From contig CACWFY010000018.1 of assembly GCA_902760345.1 (NCBI GenBank), positions 1-46,317 on the forward strand: a stretch of 46,317 bases of DNA. The letters run 5' to 3'. The DNA is from an uncultured Bacteroidales bacterium. Its GTDB lineage: Bacteria > Bacteroidota > Bacteroidia > Bacteroidales > Bacteroidaceae. The notes under the pieces were generated by a model. It was not told the DNA's origin. It was given only the letters and a program-made list of their open reading frames with translations, and did not search any database. The translations under genes and the position numbers were made by a program. Within the stretch, counting starts at the first letter, position 1. The number at the start of each line of letters is the position of its first letter. This document shows, piece by piece, positions 16,345 to 24,889 of this stretch.

Positions 16345-17649
16345 GTGGAAAAGGTATTTGAAAAAGCAAAAAGGATTGTGCAACTGCCATTCTTTCAAAA
16401 CACTTGGACGTTGTTCTCGTTGTGGATACTTATGGCGCTCATCTCCGTGGGCCTCCATATGCATCACTTCAACAACTTCCTCATCTATAAGTTCACGTAC
16501 TGGCATGCGATAGATGGTAAAAGCATCTTTGAAAACTTTGGCGACCATGGTGATGTAAACCATTACGGCCCTATCTTTAGTCTTATCATTGCACCTTTTG
16601 CTTTAGTAAGTGGAACTTCTACCTCGCTCGATAGTTTCTCACTCTGGGCAGGCGTGCTCCTATGGCATCTGGCACTTGGCCTGTTCTTGTGGTGGGCCAT
16701 CCGGCAAAGCACGCTGACAACAGAACAAAAGGTCGTGGTGATTTGGCTGACAGCCCATGAATTGCTTAATGCTTTGGGAATGTCACAGTTCAATGTCGCT
16801 ACAGCGGCAATGATTCTGTTGTCGTATTCTGCCATTCGACGCGGGAAAGACATATGGGCCGCTTTTTGGATTGTACTAGGTACGCTGGTAAAGATCTACG
16901 GTATTGTCGGCCTGGCCTTTTTTTTCTTTTCCAAGAACAAACCTAAGTTTGTGATGTGGCTATTGGCCTGGACAATAGTGCTGGTAGTACTGCCAATGCC
17001 TTTCTTCGGCGTCGACTATGTGGCGGGACAGTATGTGGAGTGGTTCAAATGTCTAAGCGAGAAAGGGCAAGAAAATCTGCTCTCTGATTTCCAAAATATC
17101 AGCTTGCTGGGCATGGTACGCAAGATAGGTTATGCCATCTCTGCCGGGTTACCCGCTTATTACGAGGTTTTCGAAAGCGCAGGGAAGAATCCTGATGTTA
17201 CCAACTGGTGGTGGTCCACCTGGAATGACTTATGGCTCATCATCCCCTCCATCATCTATAGTGCGCTGCCTTGGCTACGTATCAAGCAGTATAAACACCA
17301 TGCTTTCCAACTGATGTGTTTGGCCTTGGTACTGATATTCGTCAATATTTTCAGTACTGGAGCAGAGAATAGCAGTTATATTATTTCCATGCTGGGAGTG
17401 GCTATTTGGTTTATTGCTGTACCTTGGAAGCGCAGTCGCTTCGACTGGTGTCTGCTTATATTCTGTTTCGTACTTACCTCATTATCTAGCACCGACCTCT
17501 TCCCAGGCGATATTAGAACCTATTGGATTAGAGCTTTTTCATTAAAAGCTCTACCCGTGGTACTCATTTGGCTGAAACTGGTTTGGGAGATGTGTACTTG
17601 CGACTATAGCGAACGGTCTCAATGCGAGCCGTTGGTTACGTCGAAGTAG
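16345..17649 (+). CDS. GT87-like integral membrane glycosyltransferase
   Basis: A 434-residue protein with about ten hydrophobic segments, a NHYGPIFSLIIAPFAL loop and a KIYGIVGLAFF segment shared with the DUF2029/GT87 family. These enzymes use a polyprenyl-phosphate sugar as donor and act on the periplasmic side of the membrane. The N-terminal half of the fused protein at 22988-24880 is of the same type, and the GT2 at 26027-26947 could make the lipid-linked donor. The 3' end overlaps the convergent GT90-like gene by 31 bases (17619-17649). Confidence 0.78.
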   Translation: MEKVFEKAKRIVQLPFFQNTWTLFSLWILMALISVGLHMHHFNNFLIYKFTYWHAIDGKSIFENFGDHGDVNHYGPIFSLIIAPFALVSGTSTSLDSFSLWAGVLLWHLALGLFLWWAIRQSTLTTEQKVVVIWLTAHELLNALGMSQFNVATAAMILLSYSAIRRGKDIWAAFWIVLGTLVKIYGIVGLAFFFFSKNKPKFVMWLLAWTIVLVVLPMPFFGVDYVAGQYVEWFKCLSEKGQENLLSDFQNISLLGMVRKIGYAISAGLPAYYEVFESAGKNPDVTNWWWSTWNDLWLIIPSIIYSALPWLRIKQYKHHAFQLMCLALVLIFVNIFSTGAENSSYIISMLGVAIWFIAVPWKRSRFDWCLLIFCFVLTSLSSTDLFPGDIRTYWIRAFSLKALPVVLIWLKLVWEMCTCDYSERSQCEPLVTSK

Positions 17650-18611
17650 CGTTTCAATACCAATAGTGATATTAATCGTTCACGTTTGGCATCCTGGAAC
17701 TGCCTGACGTATTCGTGAGCATGCCGGATAATGGCCTCGGCTTCGTCAGGATGATTGATGTAATACGTAAGCCGTTCTTCCAAATCCTCAAAATCCTCAC
17801 GTACCTCAATATAGTGATAATTGGGTATGAGTGTCCCCTCCATAAACCAAGTCTCTCGTCTCAGTCTGGGAGTGACGGCAATAGAGTTAGAGGACATTAC
17901 CCATTTGAGGTTCGAAGCCACATCGTTGCCTTCCAGCGACATGATGAACTTATAGTCCAGATGCTCACCGATAGTGAGCTTACCTTTTTGCCATTCGGGA
18001 TGCTCCTCCGAGCGGTTTGTTGAGGCAGCATCTACCATGGGGTGTCCTACCCAGCGCTTCATGAAGAGATCACGATTGGGTTTGTAGAACCCCAGATCAC
18101 CACGGAAGATAGCAATATCACGCTTCTCGCGCCAAGATTTGTAATCATTGACAAAAAGGAAATGGCGATTCTTGTCGAGCTTAAGCACGATAGAGTTAAT
18201 ATTGTTATCTACCAGCGGACGGCTCTTGACGATAGATGGCACGGCAGGTACGTGAATGGTGTCGCCTGGCACGAGTACCCACTTATATTCGGTACTGAAA
18301 TACCTCGCAATCTCCATGGCATCGTGATAGTAAGAAGACTGGCCCGTCATTGGCTGGTCTTTCACTTTGATAGCCTCAGACAGCCATCGGCTCTCGTCTA
18401 TAGGGCTGTCAGCTGTCAGCCGGTTGTAATAGGCTACCCGCCTGAGGATGTCGTCACGGTCTTCCCTTTTGTTCAATTCTTCAAGGATTCGAGAAGCCTG
18501 CCAACGGGTGAACCAGCGTGGAGTTAACTCGTGCAAGTAACTCCTGATGTAATACTTTAGATTATTGTTCTTTCCGCTATGCAGTAGGTAATATATTTTT
18601 CTTTTATCCAT
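17619..18611 (-). CDS. GT90-like (LpsA/CAP10) glycosyltransferase
   Basis: A 330-residue protein with features of the lipopolysaccharide core xylosyl/glucosyl transferases of GT90: IAIFRGDLGF, a LDYKFIMSLEGNDVASNLKW segment (close to the family's YKYLIxLEGN...SxRLK motif) and a downstream basic loop. The start is ATG 18611 rather than the longer frame to 18662, because promoter boxes occupy 18633-18663. It is a single-gene leftward unit whose end overlaps the GT87 gene. Xylose or glucose transfer to core oligosaccharide is plausible but not proven. Confidence 0.78.
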   Translation of the reverse strand: MDKRKIYYLLHSGKNNNLKYYIRSYLHELTPRWFTRWQASRILEELNKREDRDDILRRVAYYNRLTADSPIDESRWLSEAIKVKDQPMTGQSSYYHDAMEIARYFSTEYKWVLVPGDTIHVPAVPSIVKSRPLVDNNINSIVLKLDKNRHFLFVNDYKSWREKRDIAIFRGDLGFYKPNRDLFMKRWVGHPMVDAASTNRSEEHPEWQKGKLTIGEHLDYKFIMSLEGNDVASNLKWVMSSNSIAVTPRLRRETWFMEGTLIPNYHYIEVREDFEDLEERLTYYINHPDEAEAIIRHAHEYVRQFQDAKRERLISLLVLKRYFDVTNGSH

Positions 18612-18632
18612 GATATTTGCCTGTTTTGCTCG

Positions 18633-18663
18633 CAAAGGTACAAAAATAGTGAGAAAAATCAAA
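18633..18663 (-). promoter_or_regulatory. Leftward promoter of the GT90-like gene
   Basis: On the minus strand TTTG (18663-18660), a 19-base spacer and TACCTTTG (18640-18633) match the consensus, 21 bases before the start codon. Confidence 0.82.
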
Positions 18664-18683
18664 GATTTTAAATTTAATTTTTG

Positions 18684-18691
18684 TACCTTTG
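18684..18691 (+). promoter_or_regulatory. Rightward -7 box placed 4 bases before a start codon
   Basis: TACCTTTG ends at 18691 and the ATG of the GT25 gene is at 18696. With the -7 box in its normal place, transcription would begin at or very near the A of ATG, giving a leaderless message. The -33 element is weak. Confidence 0.6.
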
Positions 18692-18695
18692 CAAT

Positions 18696-19409
18696 ATGAA
18701 AACATTAGTAATACATCCAACCCGTTTGAAGGAACGTGGGGAACATCTGGATCGCATGCTGCGCAACATTGGCTTGGAATATGACATCGTCAATGAAGGC
18801 AGTGACGAAGCGAAGATAAAAGCATACTTGAAAAAGTATCTTCGGAATGGGCAAGAAGAGATGTTGCGCAAAGTGCCTCGTTCGCTTTGTACAATATCCC
18901 ACTTCCTTGCTTATGAACGTATACTGTCTGAGGGCCTTGAGGGCGCCTTGGTTCTGGAGGATGATATCTTGTTGCACAAAAACTTCAAGATGAAATTTGA
19001 ACAGAGTATCGAGGAATATCAGAGGAACTACCAAAACCAAAAAATCATTATTTCCTATGAGGATAGTCCTCTTTGGTTTGTCCCTCGTAGTCAGCGTGAG
19101 AAAGGGCGTATGCTCTATCCTGGTCATCGGGATCGCTTATCTGGAGCTTATTTCATCAACAAGCATGCCGCCAAGGCCATCCTTGATGATCTACAGGCCA
19201 ATCGGTGTGATCGGGCCATCGACTTGTATCATTATCAACTTATTGAAGAAAAGATTATCGACTATCTCTGGTGCCACCCGACACTGGCAACACAGGGAAC
19301 TGCTACAGGTGCCTTTGAAACGTCTTTGTCGGCAAATAAAAAACACTTGAGAAAGCTCAGCTGGCTGTTTCAGAAAAACTACAAGCTACTGCTTTACTGG
19401 TTCCGATAA
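18696..19409 (+). CDS. GT25-family lipooligosaccharide glycosyltransferase
   Basis: A 237-residue transferase with the GT25 plan: an early RLKERGEHLDRML helix, ISHFLAYERIL, the acidic VLEDDILL motif (EDD 88-90), LSGAYFINKHAAKAIL and a final HPTLATQGT. Family members include the LgtB/LpsA-type galactosyl and glucosyl transferases of lipooligosaccharide. The start at 18696 is four bases after a TACCTTTG box, which suggests a leaderless message. It opens a rightward block of four genes ending in the LtaS-like enzyme. Confidence 0.85.
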   Translation: MKTLVIHPTRLKERGEHLDRMLRNIGLEYDIVNEGSDEAKIKAYLKKYLRNGQEEMLRKVPRSLCTISHFLAYERILSEGLEGALVLEDDILLHKNFKMKFEQSIEEYQRNYQNQKIIISYEDSPLWFVPRSQREKGRMLYPGHRDRLSGAYFINKHAAKAILDDLQANRCDRAIDLYHYQLIEEKIIDYLWCHPTLATQGTATGAFETSLSANKKHLRKLSWLFQKNYKLLLYWFR

Positions 19410-19441
19410 ATTTTCAATTCGAAATTATTAAAAACGACAAG

Positions 19442-20206
19442 ATGATACCCAAGAAGATACATTATTGCTGGCTGAGCGACGAGCCGTTTCCGAAGAAAAT
19501 CCGGAAATGTATGGACACGTGGCATAAGACTCATCCAGACTATGAAATCATCTGTTGGAATACCCACAACTTCGATATCAATACGGTACCTTACGTCAAA
19601 GAGGCTTTCGAAGCCCGCAAGTGGGCTTTTGCAGCCGACTATATCCGTATGTATGCCCTCTATACGCAGGGTGGTATCTATCTGGACTCTGATGTGGTGC
19701 TGCTGAAGAAGTTCGACGACTTCCTCGACAACTCGTTCTTCTCCAGCATGGAGTATCACCCGATACAGATTGAGAAATGCGGCACCATGCAGTATATAGA
19801 TGCAGAAGGACACCGAACGGCTGATGTCTTTATTCAGGGTATTCAGATTCAAGCCGCCGTGATGGGTGCTGAAGCCGGTTGTCCCTTTGTTAAGGAAGTG
19901 ATGGACTGGTATCAGGACAAGCACTTCGTGAAAGACGACGGTTCGTTGCGCACTGATGTGCTTTCGCCGTATATCTATGCCCGTGTGGCGGAGCGCAAGG
20001 GTTTCGTCTACAAGGATGTCGATCAGCAGTTGCCTGGACGCATTCATATCTATCCATCGGAAATCTTTGCTGGGAATAAGCATGAGGTGACGAAGAAGAG
20101 TTATGCTATCCATCTCTGTGCTCACTCGTGGCACTTGACTCCTTGGGAGAAAATACGCCGATTCTTTGGACTAAGCAAGAAACACCAACAAACCCATGGG
20201 CTATAA
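19442..20206 (+). CDS. GT32-family glycosyltransferase
   Basis: A 254-residue protein of the DXD-containing sugar-transferase group (OCH1-like and capsule enzymes). The start IPKKIHYCWLS, the middle AADYIRMYALYTQGGIYLDSDV with DSD at 82-84, and the C-terminal HLCAHSW are typical. It begins 32 bases after the GT25 gene, and its last 11 bases overlap the acyltransferase gene (20196-20206), so the genes are coupled. The sugar is unknown; galactose, mannose and glucose are all known in the family. Confidence 0.88.
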   Translation: MIPKKIHYCWLSDEPFPKKIRKCMDTWHKTHPDYEIICWNTHNFDINTVPYVKEAFEARKWAFAADYIRMYALYTQGGIYLDSDVVLLKKFDDFLDNSFFSSMEYHPIQIEKCGTMQYIDAEGHRTADVFIQGIQIQAAVMGAEAGCPFVKEVMDWYQDKHFVKDDGSLRTDVLSPYIYARVAERKGFVYKDVDQQLPGRIHIYPSEIFAGNKHEVTKKSYAIHLCAHSWHLTPWEKIRRFFGLSKKHQQTHGL

Positions 20207-21149
20207 TAAGGAGCGATACAGAACGTTGAAGAATATTGCTTACTACATCCTTTTTGGTGTGTGGTATGTGGCTTCATTATTGCCGATGTGGTTCTTGCAT
20301 ATGGTGTCCTTCATCATCTCTGTTATCCTGTTTTATGTTGTCCGTTATCGTCGCCAGGTGGTACACGATAATATCAAAAGTTCTTTTCCGCGTCTGTCAC
20401 CCCGTAAGCGGTGGATGATTGAACGCCGTTTTTATACCCATTTCTGTGACTTGCTTTTTGAGAGCGTTAAGTTTTTCTCTATCAGTAAGTGGAACATGAA
20501 GCGGCGCATGAAGTTCAAGGGTGTGGAACTGCTTGAGGAATCATTCCGAAAGGGGCGCTCTTGTGGCGTGTTCTTGGGACATTACGGCAATTGGGAGTGG
20601 ATTAGCAGCATGCCATTGTGGATAGATCCCAAACTGTGTCTCTGTACGCAGTTGTATCATCAACTGGAAAACTATGTCACCGACCAGCTGATACTCTATA
20701 CTCGTCGTCGCTTTGGTGGGGTGAATATTGAGGTGAACCAGTCAGTAAAGGATATTATCAGGCTCCGCAATGCAGGAAAACCAGTATTAGTGGGATTCAT
20801 TGCCGACCAAGCACCTTATTGGGATAATATCTATTATTGGAATAACTTCCTTCATCATGAGACGCCGTGGTTCACAGGTGCCGAACGTATCATGCAGAAA
20901 CTCGACATGGATGTGTACTATTTGGATGTACGTCGCCGTCGTCGTGGCTATTATGTAGCGGAATATAAACGTATAACCACAGAGCCACAGAGACAGGAAC
21001 AGTTCTGGTTGACCGAACAGTATGCCAAGATGCTGGAGCATACCATTAAGCGGGCACCGTCGTATTGGCTATGGAGCCACCGTCGGTGGAAGCGCACTAA
21101 GGAGGAATGGTTGCAGAAAACCCATGGAGGGATAAAGCCTAAGAACTGA
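20196..21149 (+). CDS. LpxL/HtrB-like lipid A acyltransferase
   Basis: A 317-residue inner-membrane acyltransferase with an N-terminal membrane anchor (about 13-50) and the catalytic HX4E motif in GHYGNWEW (His129, Glu134). A further GFIADQAP motif is typical of the lysophospholipid acyltransferase superfamily. Family members add a secondary acyl chain to lipid A. Being inside a glycan block, coupled on both sides to GT32 and LtaS-like genes, it might instead acylate another glycolipid. The stop overlaps the next ATG by one base (21149). Confidence 0.85.
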   Translation: MGYNKERYRTLKNIAYYILFGVWYVASLLPMWFLHMVSFIISVILFYVVRYRRQVVHDNIKSSFPRLSPRKRWMIERRFYTHFCDLLFESVKFFSISKWNMKRRMKFKGVELLEESFRKGRSCGVFLGHYGNWEWISSMPLWIDPKLCLCTQLYHQLENYVTDQLILYTRRRFGGVNIEVNQSVKDIIRLRNAGKPVLVGFIADQAPYWDNIYYWNNFLHHETPWFTGAERIMQKLDMDVYYLDVRRRRRGYYVAEYKRITTEPQRQEQFWLTEQYAKMLEHTIKRAPSYWLWSHRRWKRTKEEWLQKTHGGIKPKN

Positions 21150-22963
21150 TGAAACAGATACGCTCATTTTTTCTGGTCTTCCTTTTGTGGACGCTGGTAG
21201 GGATGTTCAGTAAATTTGCATTCCTCTTCAGTTATTACTCGCTGTTAGACGGCCCTAATGCTGTTAGTCAGCTGGAGGTAGTCTTTCATGGTTTACGCCT
21301 TGACATCGCTGTTGCTGGTTATCTGACTCTGATTCCTGGTTTGTTGTTAATAGCAACATTATGGCTGTCAAACAGTCGGTTACGCTGGTTTTGGCGATGC
21401 TATTTTGCTGTTACCGCATTGTTGGCAACTCTGGCGTATATCGCCAATTTGGGATTGTATGGCTATTGGGGATTTCCTTTAGATAATACGCCTCTGCTAT
21501 ATGTCAAGACATCACCTGCCGATGCGATGGCAAGTTTGCAGTGGTGGCAGTTGCTACTCTTTCCTTTGCTTATTGTTCTGGTGTCGGGGGTAATCTATAT
21601 GCTGGGATGTCGCTTGTTACCTATCATTACAGATAGAAATGCTAAGAAATCTGGTATACGAATAATCAAGTCCGTTATGCTTCTTGTACTAGATTTGTTG
21701 TTGCTACTTCCTATCCGTGGAGGATTAGGTACAGGCACCAATCATACGGGAAGTGTATATTTCTCCAGCAACATCCGTCTCAATCATGCAGCAGTTAACC
21801 CCGTTTTTAGTTTTATAGAAGCGGTGTTACACCAAGAAGAGATAGGAACGAAGTATCGTTTCATGTCTGAGGAAGAGGCTATGGCCTTGTTTAAGCCTTT
21901 GACATTCACTCCGTTGCGTACAGATAGTGTGACTATCCAACACCCGAATGTGGTATTGGTGGTTTTGGAGAGTTTTTCCGATAGCGTTATGCAGGCCAAA
22001 GGTGTCACTCCCAATTTACTACGGTATACCAGCGAAGGACTGAATTTTTCGAATTTCTATGCCAACAGCTTCCGTACAGACAGAGCACTCGTGTCGATTC
22101 ATAGTGGTCTGCCTGCCCAGCCTTCCATGAGTGTGATGGATATTCCACGGATAAGCACGTCACTGCCTTCGTTGGCTGGAACTTTGGCTAAACATGGCTA
22201 TCAGACGATATTTTACTATGGTGGCGACATCAATTACAGCAATATGCGCTCCTATTTTATGGGGACAGGTTTTCAACGCGTTGTCTCGGATGTTGATTTC
22301 CCTACTAAGCTGCATACTGGGAAGTGGGGTGTAGCCGATGGTCCTGTCTATGACCGTATGCTGGCGGATATCAAAGCAGACAATTCTGGAAAACCATTCT
22401 TTTACAGTGTGATGACCGCTAGTAGTCACGAACCGTTTGATGTACCTGATTATCTGAAGATAAAGGACGATGAAACGTTGAATGCCTTCTCATATGCAGA
22501 CCATTGCTTAGGTAAATTTGTCGAGGAACTCAAGACACTGCCATGTTGGCAAAATACGCTTGTTGCTATTGTCTCTGACCATCTCGGAGCATATCCTGAC
22601 CCGCAGGACAACTATCAACTTTGGCGTTACCAGATTCCGTTTGTCATCATGGGGGCTCAGATGCCAGCTAAACAATGCACAGTGCTAGGTTCACAAATGG
22701 ATATTCCCGCTACACTGTTGGGGCTGTTGGGATACGACCATTCCGAGTTCTGCTATTCTAAGGACTTGCTCGATGTACGGGTGCCGCGTTTTGCGTTCTT
22801 CTCATTTCCGGATGCTATGGGTATGGTGACAGATAGTAGTGCTGTGGTCTATGATAATACGTCAGAGCAGATACAACTTTCTATCGGTAAGGATGCTGAT
22901 GGCCTTCTCAGAAAGGCAAAAGCCTATCTACAAAAATTATATGACGATTTAGATAGTCGATGA
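21149..22963 (+). CDS. LtaS-like phosphotransferase (alkaline phosphatase superfamily)
   Basis: A 604-residue protein with an N-terminal block of about five membrane segments (to residue about 190) and a periplasmic sulfatase-fold domain. Metal and active-site marks are VVLESFSDS (Glu274), FRTDRALVS with the likely nucleophile Thr310, FFYSVMTASSHEPF and VSDHLGAYPD. The family includes lipoteichoic acid synthase, phosphoglycerol transferases (MdoB/OpgB) and phosphoethanolamine transferases. In a Gram-negative glycan locus it more likely decorates the glycan or lipid with phosphoglycerol or phosphoethanolamine than polymerises teichoic acid. It starts within the stop of the acyltransferase gene and ends 24 bases from a convergent gene. 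Confidence 0.85.
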   Translation: MKQIRSFFLVFLLWTLVGMFSKFAFLFSYYSLLDGPNAVSQLEVVFHGLRLDIAVAGYLTLIPGLLLIATLWLSNSRLRWFWRCYFAVTALLATLAYIANLGLYGYWGFPLDNTPLLYVKTSPADAMASLQWWQLLLFPLLIVLVSGVIYMLGCRLLPIITDRNAKKSGIRIIKSVMLLVLDLLLLLPIRGGLGTGTNHTGSVYFSSNIRLNHAAVNPVFSFIEAVLHQEEIGTKYRFMSEEEAMALFKPLTFTPLRTDSVTIQHPNVVLVVLESFSDSVMQAKGVTPNLLRYTSEGLNFSNFYANSFRTDRALVSIHSGLPAQPSMSVMDIPRISTSLPSLAGTLAKHGYQTIFYYGGDINYSNMRSYFMGTGFQRVVSDVDFPTKLHTGKWGVADGPVYDRMLADIKADNSGKPFFYSVMTASSHEPFDVPDYLKIKDDETLNAFSYADHCLGKFVEELKTLPCWQNTLVAIVSDHLGAYPDPQDNYQLWRYQIPFVIMGAQMPAKQCTVLGSQMDIPATLLGLLGYDHSEFCYSKDLLDVRVPRFAFFSFPDAMGMVTDSSAVVYDNTSEQIQLSIGKDADGLLRKAKAYLQKLYDDLDSR

Positions 22964-22987
22964 AATAAGATACTGCTGACAATCGTA

Positions 22988-24880
22988 TTATCGTACACTT
23001 AGGGCCAAGCGGAAACCAACAAGGTCGCGACGGCGACGCTGGTCATACATGAAACGGTTGGTACTACGGCAGTAGCGGGGACTACAATCGTGACCTCCAC
23101 CCTTGATGACAATAAAATTGGAGGATGGCTTGCTAGCAGGCGTCTTACGATACCAGTCCTCACACCATTCCCACACATTTCCAGACATATCATAGATGCC
23201 TAGTTCATTAGGCTTGAGACTGGCCACGGGCAACTGTTCGTGGGCTTTGCGGTTTGACAAGGTATAAGCCACCTCGTCAATATTGTTGCTACCAGCATAC
23301 AGATAGCCTTTTGACTTTTTCCCACCACGGGCGGCATATTCCCATTCAGCCTCTGTCGGCAGTCGGAAGTGTTGTCCGGTCAATGCGTTGAGCTTGGCGA
23401 TAAACTCCTGAATCATGTCATAGGTGACATATTCTACGGGGAATTGTGGCGACTTATGACGTGAGCGGTTCTTGGGCATGATGGCGCTCCACAGCTCCTG
23501 TGTCACTTCAGTCTGGCCGATGTAGTAGTCCTTGAGGGTCACACGGTGGCGTACCTCATCTGCATCGGCTAAGGTGTCTTTGGGCAGTGCCCCCATCGTA
23601 AACGTACCTCCCTCAACTTTCTTCATCACGAAAGAGACCCCACGGACGGTAAATCGCTTGTCCTGTGCCTGCAAACCTGTGACACAAAGTAGGGCAAGGA
23701 CGATGGCGAGCGGACGTGCCAGAGGCGTAACCTTGTCCATGCTGATTGGGCCAACGGCACGCCACAGAATACGTAGCCAACAAATGAAGTATGTATAGAC
23801 GTCAAGCCAGAAGGTTTGATGGATGTATTCGTGCAACCATGCGGGACAGAGCACGTCGGTAGGCAGGATGCCGAAGTTGACAACCAATAGCCAGAAGAGT
23901 GTCCAGTCTATCCAGTTGCGCTGAGGCTGCAACCAGAAAGCCATCGCGTAGAAGGGTAGTGTGATGATATAGGTATGTGTCTCTGGACAGTCGCTGAACA
24001 GAATCATAAATCCTGTCAGTACGGCTAATGCCTGTACACGGAAATCGAAGGACTGCCAACGGCGGTAGCGTAGGAAGAAGGCGATAGCCAAACCTGCAAA
24101 GACCACCATCTGTACCAGTCGGTAGTTGGGTAATAGCAGCGGTTTCAAGCCACGTGCGAAGAGGATGCCGATAAAGTCGGAATCGCTGTGGTGCGAGGCA
24201 ATCATGTCGAACATCTCCTGATAAAGTACAAAGACGTTGTCAAAGGCGGTGTTGATGGCCGGTAGCAGTATCAGTGCCGTTCCGCACAATATGGCATAAC
24301 CAAAATTGCGCCACATGCGGGGATAACAGAGTAGAATAGCCAGTTCTGCAGCACCATAGACTTTAGTGGTGGCAGAAATCATAATGAGCAGTACGGCCCA
24401 GAAACCTTTGCCACGTTCTAACAACGAGAAAGCAAAAATGTAAATATAGGCGACAATGATGTTGTGCTGGTAGCAGAAGATGGTTTGCAACACCACCGAC
24501 AGGAGAAAAAGGAAAATCCAGTGCTTATAGGGATTCAGCCGTTCGGGCAGTGTCTTGATGGCTAGCGTGAACAATCCATAGTTGCAAAGGTTCCATACGT
24601 AGGGACCTAACCACCAGGGTAGATAGAAAATAGGAGCGAAGATGACACTGAAAACCGGTGAATATAGGAAGTAGATGCTGTGTGCCTGAGCGTATTCCAA
24701 GTTGTATGGACTGAGTCCTTCCCAGAACATGCGCGTAGAGTCCTGATAATCGAAATAGTTGGTGTTTCTTCCGCGTACTACTTCCAATGTGGTGGCCAGC
24801 AATGTGATGGCCAATCCCAAGAAGAATACGCAGTAGGGGTTGGAGAAAAACCACTGGATGGCTTGCAGAATCTTCTTCAT
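22988..24880 (-). CDS. GT87-like membrane transferase fused to an FGE/SUMF1-like domain
   Basis: One uninterrupted frame of 630 residues with two unrelated halves. Residues 1 to about 380 form a polytopic membrane protein of the DUF2029/GT87 type (YFLYSPVFSVIFAPIF, TKVYGAAELAILL), like the product of 16345-17649. Residue 381 is a methionine that opens what looks like a complete signal peptide (hydrophobic LAIVLALLCV, then LQAQ), followed by a formylglycine-generating-enzyme-like domain: GGTFTMG, GQTEVTQELW, RLPTEAEWEYAARGG, DMSGNVWEWCEDW and GFRLAL. Cys599 and Cys604 sit as C-x4-C, the spacing of the catalytic pair in true FGE. It looks like two genes joined, with the old signal peptide as the last membrane span. 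It is the last gene of the greA-led block. Confidence 0.85.
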   Translation of the reverse strand: MKKILQAIQWFFSNPYCVFFLGLAITLLATTLEVVRGRNTNYFDYQDSTRMFWEGLSPYNLEYAQAHSIYFLYSPVFSVIFAPIFYLPWWLGPYVWNLCNYGLFTLAIKTLPERLNPYKHWIFLFLLSVVLQTIFCYQHNIIVAYIYIFAFSLLERGKGFWAVLLIMISATTKVYGAAELAILLCYPRMWRNFGYAILCGTALILLPAINTAFDNVFVLYQEMFDMIASHHSDSDFIGILFARGLKPLLLPNYRLVQMVVFAGLAIAFFLRYRRWQSFDFRVQALAVLTGFMILFSDCPETHTYIITLPFYAMAFWLQPQRNWIDWTLFWLLVVNFGILPTDVLCPAWLHEYIHQTFWLDVYTYFICWLRILWRAVGPISMDKVTPLARPLAIVLALLCVTGLQAQDKRFTVRGVSFVMKKVEGGTFTMGALPKDTLADADEVRHRVTLKDYYIGQTEVTQELWSAIMPKNRSRHKSPQFPVEYVTYDMIQEFIAKLNALTGQHFRLPTEAEWEYAARGGKKSKGYLYAGSNNIDEVAYTLSNRKAHEQLPVASLKPNELGIYDMSGNVWEWCEDWYRKTPASKPSSNFIVIKGGGHDCSPRYCRSTNRFMYDQRRRRDLVGFRLALSVR

Positions 24881-24889
24881 ATGCGCTGA

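Noticed and set aside
19394-20134. A 246-residue frame antisense to the GT32 gene
   Set aside because: It is a shadow of the real gene; the plus-strand product has clear DxD transferase motifs.
21149-22963. True lipoteichoic acid synthase
   Set aside because: The organism looks Gram-negative, with lipid A and core-type enzymes around it. The family also includes phosphoglycerol and phosphoethanolamine transferases that fit better.
22988-24880. Reading the GT87-FGE frame as two separate genes
   Set aside because: There is no stop codon between the halves and no promoter box before the internal ATG at residue 381. An internal start remains possible, so this is noted in the finding rather than called.
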